IMG/VR virus record: IMGVR_UViG_3300034073_003445
Coordinates: 1-25,112 of that record
Reading direction: 5' to 3' (one strand)
Source: a virus
DNA length: 25,112 nt
Part shown: piece by piece, positions 1-8,204 of the stretch
How the letters are laid out: each line of letters opens with the position of its first letter
How positions within the stretch are numbered: the stretch's first letter is position 1
Program-made: the position numbers and the translations under genes
The notes under the pieces: generated by a model
The model's input: only the letters and a program-made list of their open reading frames with translations
Told to the model about the DNA's origin: nothing
Database searches by the model: none

Positions 1-3000
1 GGCGGCATGTCCACTGCACTGATAGCAGGCGGAATGAAAGCGGGTACCGCGATAGCTCCTTTTACGGGGCCTTTTGCTCCGTTTATGCCCGTGGCAGGGA
101 CATTAGCAGGGCTTGGGGCGTCGTTGTATGGTCGAAGCCTTTTGGAAGAAGACTTCGAGGCTAGACGCCCAAAAGAGGCGGAGTTGCAGCCCATATACTC
201 AGGCGTTCGCACAGCGACTGAGAGTGCTTTAAGTGCCCCTTTAGCGTTTGTGTTTCCCGCCGCATCTGCTCAATCGGGTCGCTTTGGGCAGTTAATCGGG
301 CAGTTGGGTAATTTTGCTCGAACCAACCCTCACACTTACTTGGCGCGTGAAGCACTTATCAGCGCCTATGCAGGTATCTATGGAGGAACAGCGGTTGCGA
401 CCCTCCCTCCAGATCAGTTCCCCGTTGGGGGCCCCTTAGCGCAATTTTTGGCAGAGAGTGCTGCCGGTGTATTGAGTCCCGGCAAGTTTATCTTTGATGG
501 ATTCATGGTTGGGCAGTCCGGCCTTGACCTAAAAACCGAGCGTAAGGTTGCGGAGCTCCTTCAGCGCGTTGTTGCAACGGAAAGCGAAGGCGGCAGGGGC
601 ATAAGAACCGCAAATCAAATTGCAGACGAGCTTACCGCCGCTATTGCAGATTTGCCTATTGATCCAAAGACAGGCCGCCCTGTCCGTTTAACGCCTGCCC
701 AATTAATCGACTATCGCCCGTTAACGGCGTTTGAAAGGTTGTTGGCACAGAGAAATGCGCAATTTTCTGGCGAAACAAAAGAGATGGGCGAGCGAGGGCT
801 TCAGATCTATGCTGGTGTCCTTCAGGCCCTGACGGAAAGCGGTAACCCTGACCTTGTTCTCAAGGCGGTAAAAGCACGCGAAATCCATCTGCAAAATCTG
901 TTTCAAATGGCCTTTGACCAAGCGGCCTTTGTCGCTGCGGACAAAGCACAAAGGCTCGGTCGAGGCGGATCCAGGCTTAATGAAGAAATTGCGAATGACC
1001 TAACGACCGATTTGGAAAAGGTCGTACGGGCCGCTCAAGATACAATGCATGCGTTGTATAAGGAGAGAACCCTTGCTGCTTTCCGCTTAAACAAGGCAGG
1101 AACTCGGTATGTTCCAAATAGGGTCAAGGCCAGTAACTTGGCAGAAACCTATTTAGATCTCACCGCCGGGCTCGACCCCGTCTCAAAAGGCCAGCGAAGA
1201 GGCCTTGTCACGGACATGCGTGGGCTTGGTTTTAAGGACCTTCGCGAGCTTGGAACTTCTTATAGGAAAAACGCACGTACTCCCGAATACGTAGAGTATT
1301 TCAACAACAACAAGACAGGCCCTAACCCCGCAATGGCGGGCTTAGAGGTTCCTAACTTGCAAGCGGATCGCCTTGCTAAAGCGGCGGGCGAGTTTAGGGA
1401 AAAGGCTCGCCTCGCTGCTAGTCAGAATGACGCTAACAGTGCGCGTGTCTATCACTTACTGGCAAACGCCGCCATTCGTGACCTAGAAACGTTGGATGAC
1501 CCTATCTTTTCGGAAGCAAGAAGCTTCTCAAAAGTTTTCCACGACGTTTTCACGCGGACCTTTGCTGGCAAGTTTGACGATGTAGATGGGTCAGGAAGAC
1601 TGATCATTCCTGCTGAGACGCTTGTCCGTCGTACCGTTTCGGGCGGAGCGGATGCGGCTTACATGAGGATGCGTGAAATCTCGGATGCGGCACGGTTTTC
1701 TGAAAAGCTAGTCGCAGACTCCACGGCGCAAGACGTGGTGCAGGCCGTTTATGCGCAGGAGGCACGCGATATTTTTAATTCGCTGCGCAGAACAAAAGCG
1801 ATCGACCTCAACAATCCTGCTCAGGTTAGCCGAGCCGTTTTCTCTGTCGCCGAACGAAAGGCAGGAGCTTCCGCGGTTCCTTTGGCTGAATTCATTAAGC
1901 GCACGGGAGGGATCGCAGATGTAGGGGGAGAACTTGCAGCGCAAGACATCACCAACCGCACGTTGCGGGGCCTCGTGCGGCCCGTTGAAAACGTCGGTGG
2001 GCGGTTAATCGTTCCCCCTGAAGCCGGCATGGATGCTGTTCGTCAACGTGTATTTGATGCGGGATACTTCCCTCAAAAGCAGGACTACAACGAGATAACC
2101 GATAGCGAAATCGTTGATGCGCTGCGTCAAGACCTTTTCGTCAACAGGGTCTGGACCGGGGTGGTTCGCGATCGTCTTTCGCCTTTTATCGGCAATATTG
2201 AGTCGATTAACGAGCTGGCGGCGAAAGGCATCACTCGAGACATGTCTATCGAGGACATCACTTCTCAACTACTTCGGGTGGATGAGCAGGCGCGTGCCCA
2301 GGGGTTGCCGACCCTCGTTCCTGAATCAGCACTAGACGATTTTTCAAAAAAGCGCAGGCCCGGAACCCTCGATCCGAGTGAAATCATTAACTCCGTGCTG
2401 GGGTCACAGCAGCGGTTGATGCGTAGCTTGGCTTCGGAAACAACGGAGCTGAAAGACGGGCGGCGGCTTATTAACCTGAAGAAGTTTGATACCTTCAGGG
2501 AACGTAATCGTGATTTGATTGAAGAGCTTGGGCTGGCGGAAGAGTTTTCCAATATTTCTCGTGCTCAACAGGCGCTTGAAGAGGTTATGGATCCGGCCAG
2601 CAAAGCCAACTACACGCTGCGTAACCAGAAGATTTTTGCGGATTTAATAGGCGCAGACGGGAAGAACGAAGATCCGTTTGGTCCCGTGTACGATGCATTA
2701 AGTAGCAATCGACCGGTTGGGGCTATTAAGGATCTCCTGTTCGAGATCAACAGCTCTACCACGGCTACCGCGGCAGAAAAGCTGCAAGCCAGAGAAGGGC
2801 TACAGTCCATTTTAATGAGCTACGCTTTCGCTAAGGCTAAAGGGTTTGACACCAGGACCCTTCCCGATGGCGAAGTCGTTTCTTTGTTTGACCCCCAAGC
2901 ATATCGGCAGGCGTTGTATAGTCCCTTAAAGGGGGCAGGTCAGAGAACGTTTCCGACTTTGATGTCACTAATGGTCCAAGAAGGGCTGGTGACAGCAGAG

Positions 3001-3735
3001 CAAGCCGCAAACATGAAGAAGCTTTTAGATGCTTCTCTTCAGATCGAAAAAAGGCTCAGGTCTGGGGTGGTGTCGGGCGCTGAAAACTTGCCCACGTCTA
3101 ATATGAGTACTCTTGAGGAGCTTGCAATTACACAGCTCTCCGCTCGATTTGCAGGAATGATTAGCCCCGGAGGCCCGGGTTCTCTGAGCTTTGCGTCCCG
3201 CGTTATTAAAAACGCAGAACGTATCTTTAAGAGAATGCCGTCTCAGCAGCAGATGACTATGCTCCTCGAGGTTGCCAAAGACCCGGAGCTGACGGCACAA
3301 CTGTTGCGAAAGGACTTGAGCAATGACGAGAAGCGCAATCTCGGAAGGATTGTCTTCGGCTTGCTGTTTTCCCCGACAGTAGCCCCCGGCGCTGTTCAGC
3401 GTTACGTGCAAGCTCCCACTGAGGAGGAGCGAGAAGCAGAACGGCAAGAACTGCTACAACGACGTCGGGAGGCCAGGGGCGGGACCGCAAGTGAACAGCT
3501 TCAAACCTTGGACGACGTCTACAATCGACTGCGCGGGAGACCCTCTCCCCCCGCTCCGGCGACCCGTGGCATGCCGGGCATGCCGTCCGGGGCACCTCCT
3601 GCGGGCGGGCCTCCAGCCGGAGGCGGCGCTCCACCGACCACGCAAAGCCGGATGATGCTCCAGCAGCTCTTCCCGTTTGATCCGATTACGGGGGCGGCTG
3701 CGGTTCAGGCGGGGATGCCGCCGATGGCGGGTTAA
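1..3735 (+). CDS. Large phage virion-type protein, 5' end probably outside the window
   Basis: The frame is open from the first base. The first ATG is at 7 and gives 1242 residues, but no ribosome site can be judged, so the gene probably starts upstream. The visible N-terminus is rich in Gly, Ala and Pro and hydrophobic (about residues 5-45). A long, mostly helical charged body follows, without a motif I recognise. The last 100 residues are low complexity: a charged helix (EEEREAERQELLQRRREAR), then a Pro/Gly/Ala tail with repeated GMPG and PPAGG, ending near MLQQLFPFDP. Size, composition and position at the end of a rightward block fit a structural or internal (ejected) virion protein; this is inference. 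No transglycosylase or peptidase motif was seen. Its last 50 bases overlap the convergent nuclease gene. Confidence 0.75.
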   Translation, partial: GGMSTALIAGGMKAGTAIAPFTGPFAPFMPVAGTLAGLGASLYGRSLLEEDFEARRPKEAELQPIYSGVRTATESALSAPLAFVFPAASAQSGRFGQLIGQLGNFARTNPHTYLAREALISAYAGIYGGTAVATLPPDQFPVGGPLAQFLAESAAGVLSPGKFIFDGFMVGQSGLDLKTERKVAELLQRVVATESEGGRGIRTANQIADELTAAIADLPIDPKTGRPVRLTPAQLIDYRPLTAFERLLAQRNAQFSGETKEMGERGLQIYAGVLQALTESGNPDLVLKAVKAREIHLQNLFQMAFDQAAFVAADKAQRLGRGGSRLNEEIANDLTTDLEKVVRAAQDTMHALYKERTLAAFRLNKAGTRYVPNRVKASNLAETYLDLTAGLDPVSKGQRRGLVTDMRGLGFKDLRELGTSYRKNARTPEYVEYFNNNKTGPNPAMAGLEVPNLQADRLAKAAGEFREKARLAASQNDANSARVYHLLANAAIRDLETLDDPIFSEARSFSKVFHDVFTRTFAGKFDDVDGSGRLIIPAETLVRRTVSGGADAAYMRMREISDAARFSEKLVADSTAQDVVQAVYAQEARDIFNSLRRTKAIDLNNPAQVSRAVFSVAERKAGASAVPLAEFIKRTGGIADVGGELAAQDITNRTLRGLVRPVENVGGRLIVPPEAGMDAVRQRVFDAGYFPQKQDYNEITDSEIVDALRQDLFVNRVWTGVVRDRLSPFIGNIESINELAAKGITRDMSIEDITSQLLRVDEQARAQGLPTLVPESALDDFSKKRRPGTLDPSEIINSVLGSQQRLMRSLASETTELKDGRRLINLKKFDTFRERNRDLIEELGLAEEFSNISRAQQALEEVMDPASKANYTLRNQKIFADLIGADGKNEDPFGPVYDALSSNRPVGAIKDLLFEINSSTTATAAEKLQAREGLQSILMSYAFAKAKGFDTRTLPDGEVVSLFDPQAYRQALYSPLKGAGQRTFPTLMSLMVQEGLVTAEQAANMKKLLDASLQIEKRLRSGVVSGAENLPTSNMSTLEELAITQLSARFAGMISPGGPGSLSFASRVIKNAERIFKRMPSQQQMTMLLEVAKDPELTAQLLRKDLSNDEKRNLGRIVFGLLFSPTVAPGAVQRYVQAPTEEEREAERQELLQRRREARGGTASEQLQTLDDVYNRLRGRPSPPAPATRGMPGMPSGAPPAGGPPAGGGAPPTTQSRMMLQQLFPFDPITGAAAVQAGMPPMAG

Positions 3736-4402
3736 ACGCCTCCACGCGTTTCATCCAAGCTTCTTTATACCGCTCAAATTCGGCGCCACTGGTGCTGAAT
3801 TCCTGCGTGCCTCCGCTCTGTAGCGCGATCAGCACGTAGCCGTGTTTGATGGTGGTGCCATGCACCGCATCGTGCGCAAGCGCGTAGGCGGCAAGCTGGT
3901 GGAAGTAGTCCTCAATCCACTCGTGCTTTTTGGGCTTGAGCGACTGTTTGAAGTCGACGATCGCAGGATTCCCGCGGTAAATACCGACCAAATCCGTGGT
4001 TCCTGCGTACTTAGCCGGGTAATACAGCGGCACTTCTGAGCCCCAGATCTCGTTAAGGTTCAAGAAATACTCGTTTATGAGCCGATAACCCATCTCATAA
4101 CCACGGACCATGAGCCAGTTAGTGGGCCTCGGCAGGTCACGGTAGGCGATCATCCGCTCGATGACGTTATGCATGTGCGTGCCGACCGCGGCAGCTTCGT
4201 TCTTAATCCGGTTCGCTTCCGCAGCACCAACCCTCGCGGCCCACGCGTCAAGGCCCGACTTGTCCTTCGTTCCCGACAGGATGGTGGTGACGCTAGGCAA
4301 TGCATTCGCATTACCGTCCACGTACCGCCGGCCCTCTGGGCTATCGACCCGCTCGAGGCGTTCGTACTTGTAGAGTCTACGGATAGGGATCAGATCAACC
4401 AT
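3686..4402 (-). CDS. PD-(D/E)XK superfamily nuclease (RecB/phage exonuclease-like)
   Basis: A 238-residue probable DNA exonuclease of the RecB-like PD-(D/E)XK fold. Motifs in order are SVTTIL (37-42), GTHMH (74-78), an acidic residue in SEVPLYY (E123), GTTDL with D137, the core D150-F-K152 and the Q169-x3-Y173 pair, which together match the active-site layout of phage and RecB nucleases. The tail (223-238) is Pro-rich and encoded antisense to the end of the large rightward gene. The start ATG lies directly after the stop of the upstream HNH gene, with AGAGGTGG as ribosome site, so the two are cotranscribed. The likely role is DNA end resection, recombination or host DNA degradation alongside the SNF2 helicase in the same leftward block; the role is inferred, the family is clear. 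Confidence 0.85.
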   Translation of the reverse strand: MVDLIPIRRLYKYERLERVDSPEGRRYVDGNANALPSVTTILSGTKDKSGLDAWAARVGAAEANRIKNEAAAVGTHMHNVIERMIAYRDLPRPTNWLMVRGYEMGYRLINEYFLNLNEIWGSEVPLYYPAKYAGTTDLVGIYRGNPAIVDFKQSLKPKKHEWIEDYFHQLAAYALAHDAVHGTTIKHGYVLIALQSGGTQEFSTSGAEFERYKEAWMKRVEAFNPPSAASPPEPQPPP

Positions 4403-4888
4403 TCACCACCTCTTTGCATAGTCAGGCTTGGTAAAAACCGCGGCTTTAGCGGGAATGCCTTTGTTAAGGCGATAAATGATAGTTTTTGGTCCGACCCCAC
4501 TGACCTCAGACCACTGTTGTACTGTCCTACGTACGCCGTCTATCTCAACCCAGCGGTTGGTCCTTCTGTTATTCCCCTGCTCTTTTGCGGAGGCCCATCG
4601 ACAATTCTCTGGGCTGTATCCCTTTGTTGAATCAATACGATCAATGGTGGCCTTTTCAAACGGGGGTTCTCCTATGTCCGCCAAAAAACACTCAAACCCC
4701 GTCAGGCCATCCTCTCCTTTTAGCCAGCGATCGCAAACCGTGATGCCTTTTGCTCCGTATCTAATGTAATCCGGATCGCTAGGCCGAACGCAACGGGCCT
4801 TCAGGTTCATGAAGCGAATGTACAGACTAGACCATCTGCGCTTGCCGTTTACTTCTCGTGCCCGCGTATGCCCGTGACGAAGTGCCAT
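4403..4888 (-). CDS. HNH-type (homing-like) endonuclease with C-terminal DNA-binding region
   Basis: 161 residues. The phage family signature is clear: YGAKGITVCDRW (44-55), FECFLADIG (65-73), TIDRID (81-86) and YSPENCRWAS (91-100). The C-terminal 114-150 (EIDGVRRTVQQWSEVSG and following) resembles the NUMOD/helix-turn-helix DNA-binding segments of homing endonucleases. I chose the ATG at 4888 because GGAGAGG sits six bases upstream; a GTG at 4927 would add 13 residues but has no good site. It lies between the SNF2 helicase gene (42-base gap) and the nuclease gene (no gap). Such genes often insert between essential phage genes as selfish elements. Cleavage activity is not proven by sequence. 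Confidence 0.8.
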   Translation of the reverse strand: MALRHGHTRAREVNGKRRWSSLYIRFMNLKARCVRPSDPDYIRYGAKGITVCDRWLKGEDGLTGFECFLADIGEPPFEKATIDRIDSTKGYSPENCRWASAKEQGNNRRTNRWVEIDGVRRTVQQWSEVSGVGPKTIIYRLNKGIPAKAAVFTKPDYAKRW

Positions 4889-4930
4889 AGGAAACCTCTC
4901 CGATATACCATAGGGCAATCCTACCACATG

Positions 4931-6382
4931 TCACTTGATCCAGTCACGTGCATCCTCCCCCAAAACCAGGTTTGCGATATCCATTTTCTTCTGAAGGGCC
5001 TCGACGATTTTCTCGTCCACCGTATTAGGCGAGACCAAGTCGATGTAGGTCATCTTGTTTGTTTGTCCATACCGATCAATGCGGGCCTCTGACTGGAGAC
5101 GTACCTCGAGGTCATAGCTATTGGAATAGTAGATCATGGTATGTGCGGCGGTTAACGTGAGGCCGTATCCCCCCGTCCTGGGTTGGCCGACAAAAAACCG
5201 AAGTTCATCTTCAGGGTCCTGAAAACGGTTTACTATCTCTGCTCGCTCCTCGCCTCCGGTGTCACCGAAGTAAGTGGCTACGGAGTTCATTCCGTACTTC
5301 TTAGAAAGCGCCAACTTGATGGCCTCGATGTCTTGTCTAAAGTGCGCCCAGATGATGACTTTTCCATCCGCCTCTTCGATCGCGGCAAGCATTTCATCAA
5401 TACGCCCATTTCGCAAAGACACAGTCTGCCCGTTATCTAACGTGACGTGCCCACAAACTATCTGTTGCAAGCGCATGATTTGAGTAAGCACGTTAACCGT
5501 GCTGCTCAAACCCTGCTCTAACGTAACCAAAGCCTGGTGAACCATTTGATCGTAGGCTTTTCTTTGTTCAGGGGTGAGCTCCACCTCACGCTTCAGGAAA
5601 ATCTTATCAGGAAGGTCAAAACACTCCTCTTTGCGAACGCGGAAACTAAATCTATCCAGCTTTTCTTTGAGTTCATCTAATCTTTGATAACCCACAATCT
5701 TCTTAAAGCTATGCGTAGCAACTCGTTTTTCTATCGTTAAAGCGTAGCGGGCTTGAAACGCGTAATAAGACGGAGAATCAAGACACGCGTCGGACAAGAA
5801 GGCGCACTGTTGATAAAGATCCAACGGAGACTTTGTCACAGGGGATCCCGTCATGATGCGCCGGTATCTTGCCTCTTTGCCTGTTTTTTCAGTATTTTTG
5901 CTGCGTTTGCTGTTTGGTGTCTTAATCGTTGTTGACTCGTCGATCGCCATCATTGCGTCATGCGCAAACAAAAACCTTTGAGCAAACTTTGTGCCCTTAG
6001 TGGTTGAAAAAGCTTCTATGTTCATTATGAGGATTTTTAAGTCCTCAGTGACCTCGAACAAAGAATCAAGCGCCGCCTGCTCTGCCTTGCGTGGCGTTGC
6101 TGACCACAGCGCTACACGATGCTCAACGTGCGTGGGCATGTGCTTAGGGATTTCAATGCCGCTCCAGTTGCGGTACACGCCCTTGGGCGCCACGATCAAT
6201 GCGGCGTTTATTTTTCCCTGGTCGTACAACATTGCTATGTTGTTGATTAACATGAAACTTTTCCCCGTTCCGGTGTCCGCGAACAACGCGGCAACAGGAA
6301 AATCCCAGAAACGCTGCAAATACGCAGCCTGGTGGACAAACGGCTTATTCTTAAACGGATACGTTTCCAAAAACTTACTCAT
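4931..6382 (-). CDS. SNF2-type SF2 DNA helicase/ATPase
   Basis: 483 residues, a DNA-dependent ATPase of superfamily 2. Seen motifs: Walker A DTGTGKS (36-42), Ia-like APKGVYRNW (65-73), Walker B AIDEST (147-151, a DExx variant), motif III TGSP (178-181), helicase C-terminal strand KVIIWAHFRQDIEA (341-354), motif V region GGYGLTLTAAHTMIYY (404-419) and motif VI SEARIDRYGQ (431-440). The ATG at 6382 follows GAGAGG by six bases; an upstream ATG at 6412 lacks a site. It is the first gene of the leftward block and is divergent from the gene at 6466. Phage relatives are placed with replication or recombination genes; strand remodelling, fork processing or recombination is the likely role. Closely related to the phage helicases called DEAD/SNF2-like. 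Confidence 0.9.
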   Translation of the reverse strand: MSKFLETYPFKNKPFVHQAAYLQRFWDFPVAALFADTGTGKSFMLINNIAMLYDQGKINAALIVAPKGVYRNWSGIEIPKHMPTHVEHRVALWSATPRKAEQAALDSLFEVTEDLKILIMNIEAFSTTKGTKFAQRFLFAHDAMMAIDESTTIKTPNSKRSKNTEKTGKEARYRRIMTGSPVTKSPLDLYQQCAFLSDACLDSPSYYAFQARYALTIEKRVATHSFKKIVGYQRLDELKEKLDRFSFRVRKEECFDLPDKIFLKREVELTPEQRKAYDQMVHQALVTLEQGLSSTVNVLTQIMRLQQIVCGHVTLDNGQTVSLRNGRIDEMLAAIEEADGKVIIWAHFRQDIEAIKLALSKKYGMNSVATYFGDTGGEERAEIVNRFQDPEDELRFFVGQPRTGGYGLTLTAAHTMIYYSNSYDLEVRLQSEARIDRYGQTNKMTYIDLVSPNTVDEKIVEALQKKMDIANLVLGEDARDWIK

Positions 6383-6421
6383 GTTGGCCTCTCGCTTTCT
6401 AGGGGCTTGCATTGCCCGTTG

Positions 6422-6430
6422 TGTTAGTCT
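6422..6430 (+). promoter_or_regulatory. Possible extended -10 promoter for the replication block
   Basis: TGTTAGTCT (TGn plus TAGTCT at 6425-6430) lies 35 bases before the GTG start at 6466 in the divergent gap. No convincing -35 is visible. Downstream, TCGTTC (6435-6440) and GAACGA (6458-6463) could pair and place the AAAGGAG ribosome site in the loop. Confidence 0.35.
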
Positions 6431-6465
6431 ACTCTCGTTCCTCGTTTTGAGAAAGGAGAACGAAC

Positions 6466-6810
6466 GTGCCTACAGTTTACGTAGTTTCTGAGACGCTGCA
6501 ACACAACATTGCGAGCGCATTGGACTACGGCAAGATTGAAACCATTCTGCCGCCTAATGCGCAGATTGCTTTTTCCGTCGCCCCGACAGTCAGGCGCATC
6601 CAGCGCAAACTTGACAAGTTCACGGACGACGACTATTTATTGTTGATCGGCGATCCATCTGCGATAGGCTTGTGCTGCGCAGTGGCGGCGTTCAAGAATA
6701 ACGGGCGCTACAAGTGCCTGAAGTGGGATAAACGCGAACGGCGCTATATCCCGTTAGAAATCGACCTCTTCAAGAAAGGAGAATATGATGACTCTCACGA
6801 GTTTATTTGA
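6466..6810 (+). CDS. Small conserved phage protein, function unknown
   Basis: 114 residues from a GTG start preceded by GAAAGGAGAA. The core TVRRIQRKLDKFTDDDYLL followed by LIGDPSAIGLCCAVAA and RYKCLKWDKRERRYIPLE resembles a small protein often encoded just before phage replication genes; I know no function for it. There is no membrane segment or catalytic motif. It is the first gene of the rightward replication operon and overlaps the next gene by 26 bases. The initiation codon is supported by ribosome site spacing and by the conserved N-terminal VYVVSE strand. Confidence 0.8.
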   Translation: MPTVYVVSETLQHNIASALDYGKIETILPPNAQIAFSVAPTVRRIQRKLDKFTDDDYLLLIGDPSAIGLCCAVAAFKNNGRYKCLKWDKRERRYIPLEIDLFKKGEYDDSHEFI

Positions 6811-7342
6811 AAATGATGCTGGCGCTTTAAAGGTTCAAGACGATGATATCTCTGGGATATCGGCCCTCGCACGACGGGCCAAGCTCTTAGAGAAGGAGAT
6901 CGACGACCTCGAAGAAACGGTGAAGGAGCGGAAAAACCAGTACCGCAAGATCACCGAAGAAGCGCTGCCCGAGGCTCTGGCTCAGCTCGGCATGTCGTCC
7001 TTCAAGATGGAAGACGGCAGCAGCATCGACATCAAGCCGTTCTATAGTGCTTCAATCAGTGAGGCCCGCCGCGCAGAGGCGTTCCAGTGGCTGCGCGATC
7101 ATGGCTTCGACGACATCATCAAAAACACCGTCAGCGTCCGTTTCGGCCGCGGCGAAGACGAGCTTTGTGTTCGTCTACTGGATCTCCTCGGTCAGCAAGG
7201 CTACCCCGCTGCGCAGGCTGAGAAGGTAGAACCCCAAACCCTCAAGGCTTGGGTCAAAGAGCGAGTGGAGCGTGGCGAAGAGTTCCCCACAGAACTGTTC
7301 GGTGCCTTCATTGGCAAAAAAGCGACGATTAAATCTGTTTAA
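6785..7342 (+). CDS. Phage coiled-coil protein of the replication block, function unknown
   Basis: 185 residues. Residues 24-60 form a strongly predicted coiled coil (ALARRAKLLEKEIDDLEETV and following). Next comes an alpha/beta part with MEDGSSIDI and a C-terminal KVEPQTLKAWVKERVERG segment, a pattern I recognise from uncharacterised proteins of podo- and siphovirus replication modules. AAGGAG lies just upstream; spacing suits the second ATG (6788) slightly better than the first. The coiled coil suggests a dimeric scaffold or DNA-binding accessory; this is inference. It sits between the gene at 6466 and the SSB-like gene and is cotranscribed with them. Confidence 0.8.
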   Translation: MMTLTSLFENDAGALKVQDDDISGISALARRAKLLEKEIDDLEETVKERKNQYRKITEEALPEALAQLGMSSFKMEDGSSIDIKPFYSASISEARRAEAFQWLRDHGFDDIIKNTVSVRFGRGEDELCVRLLDLLGQQGYPAAQAEKVEPQTLKAWVKERVERGEEFPTELFGAFIGKKATIKSV

Positions 7343-7362
7343 CTAACCAAGGATCACGAAAC

Positions 7363-8133
7363 ATGGCTAAATCAGCACTTGCAGAGAAGGTGGAGCAATC
7401 CACCGCATTGGTACTTGCCTCAGCTTTTGAGGAGGATGCTCGCGATAGTTTTGCGGGCATGAATCAGGAAGACTTTGCGCTTCCGTTTCTTCGTCTTTTG
7501 ACGAACACCTCCCCCGAAGTCGGCGCGATCGATGGCGCTCTTCCCGGCATGATCTACAACAGCGTCACCGGCCAGCTCTATGATGGCAAGAAAGGCATCA
7601 CCGTCATCCCTTGCGCGTACGTCCGTCAGTACATTGAATGGGCGCCACGTGGCAGCGGATCGGGTGCGCCGATCCATATCTACCCCTCGACGAGCGATAT
7701 CTTGTCAAAGACCCATCGCGAGCCAGGGGAGAACAAGGACTATTTGGATAACGGCAACTACATCGAGAACACCGCCAATCACTACGTGATGGTGGTAGAA
7801 GCAGACGGCTCCCCCTCGCCTGCTTTGATTGTCATGAAGTCCACGCAGCTCAAGAAGAGCCGCAAGTGGAACAGCATGATGCAGTCGGTGAAACTGACCG
7901 GCCGTAACGGTCTTTTCACCCCGCCGATGTACAGCCAAATGTACCGCTTAACCACTCAACCGGAGTCGAATGACAAAGGTAAGTGGTTCGGTTGGGAAGT
8001 GGAGCGCATTGGCACCGTGGAAGACCAAGGTCTTTACGAGACCGCCAAGGCATTCTCGCAATCGGTTTCCTCTGGCACCGTCAAGGTGAAGCATGAGGGT
8101 GAGGAAGGCTCCTCGGAGTCGGCTCCTTTCTAA
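7363..8133 (+). CDS. Putative phage single-stranded DNA-binding protein
   Basis: 256 residues, no enzymatic motif. The body is beta-rich with conserved-looking aromatic and basic patches (KGITVIPCAYVRQYIEW, about 79-95; MKSTQLKKSRKWNSMM, about 155-170; NGLFTPPMYSQMYRLTT, about 179-195). The C-terminus is an acidic, Ser/Gly-rich tail ending ESAPF. Acidic tails with a final Phe are the hallmark of phage and bacterial SSBs (Pro-Phe in E. coli SSB, Phe in T7 gp2.5), used to recruit replication partners. The position just before primase and polymerase fits. Ribosome site is AAGGA nine bases before the ATG. The alternative is an unrelated conserved replication-module protein; the SSB role is inferred from tail and context, not from a recognised OB-fold. 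Confidence 0.65.
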   Translation: MAKSALAEKVEQSTALVLASAFEEDARDSFAGMNQEDFALPFLRLLTNTSPEVGAIDGALPGMIYNSVTGQLYDGKKGITVIPCAYVRQYIEWAPRGSGSGAPIHIYPSTSDILSKTHREPGENKDYLDNGNYIENTANHYVMVVEADGSPSPALIVMKSTQLKKSRKWNSMMQSVKLTGRNGLFTPPMYSQMYRLTTQPESNDKGKWFGWEVERIGTVEDQGLYETAKAFSQSVSSGTVKVKHEGEEGSSESAPF

Positions 8134-8150
8134 GAACCGGGGGCCGAAAG

Positions 8151-8159
8151 TGGTATCTT
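8151..8159 (+). promoter_or_regulatory. Possible extended -10 promoter before the primase gene
   Basis: TGGTATCTT (TGn plus TATCTT, 8154-8159) lies in the 71-base gap between the SSB-like and primase genes. It has no good -35. A short hairpin TTCTC-TTGC-GAGAA lies directly before the AAGAAGAA ribosome site. Confidence 0.3.
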
Positions 8160-8204
8160 CCCCTACCCCGCCACGAGTAGGCCTTCTCTTGCGAGAAAGA
8201 AGAA

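Noticed and set aside
3025-3645. Leftward frames up to 140 codons inside the large virion-type gene
   Set aside because: Random-looking Arg/Ser/Cys-rich sequence with no ribosome sites, explained by the codon bias of the sense gene.
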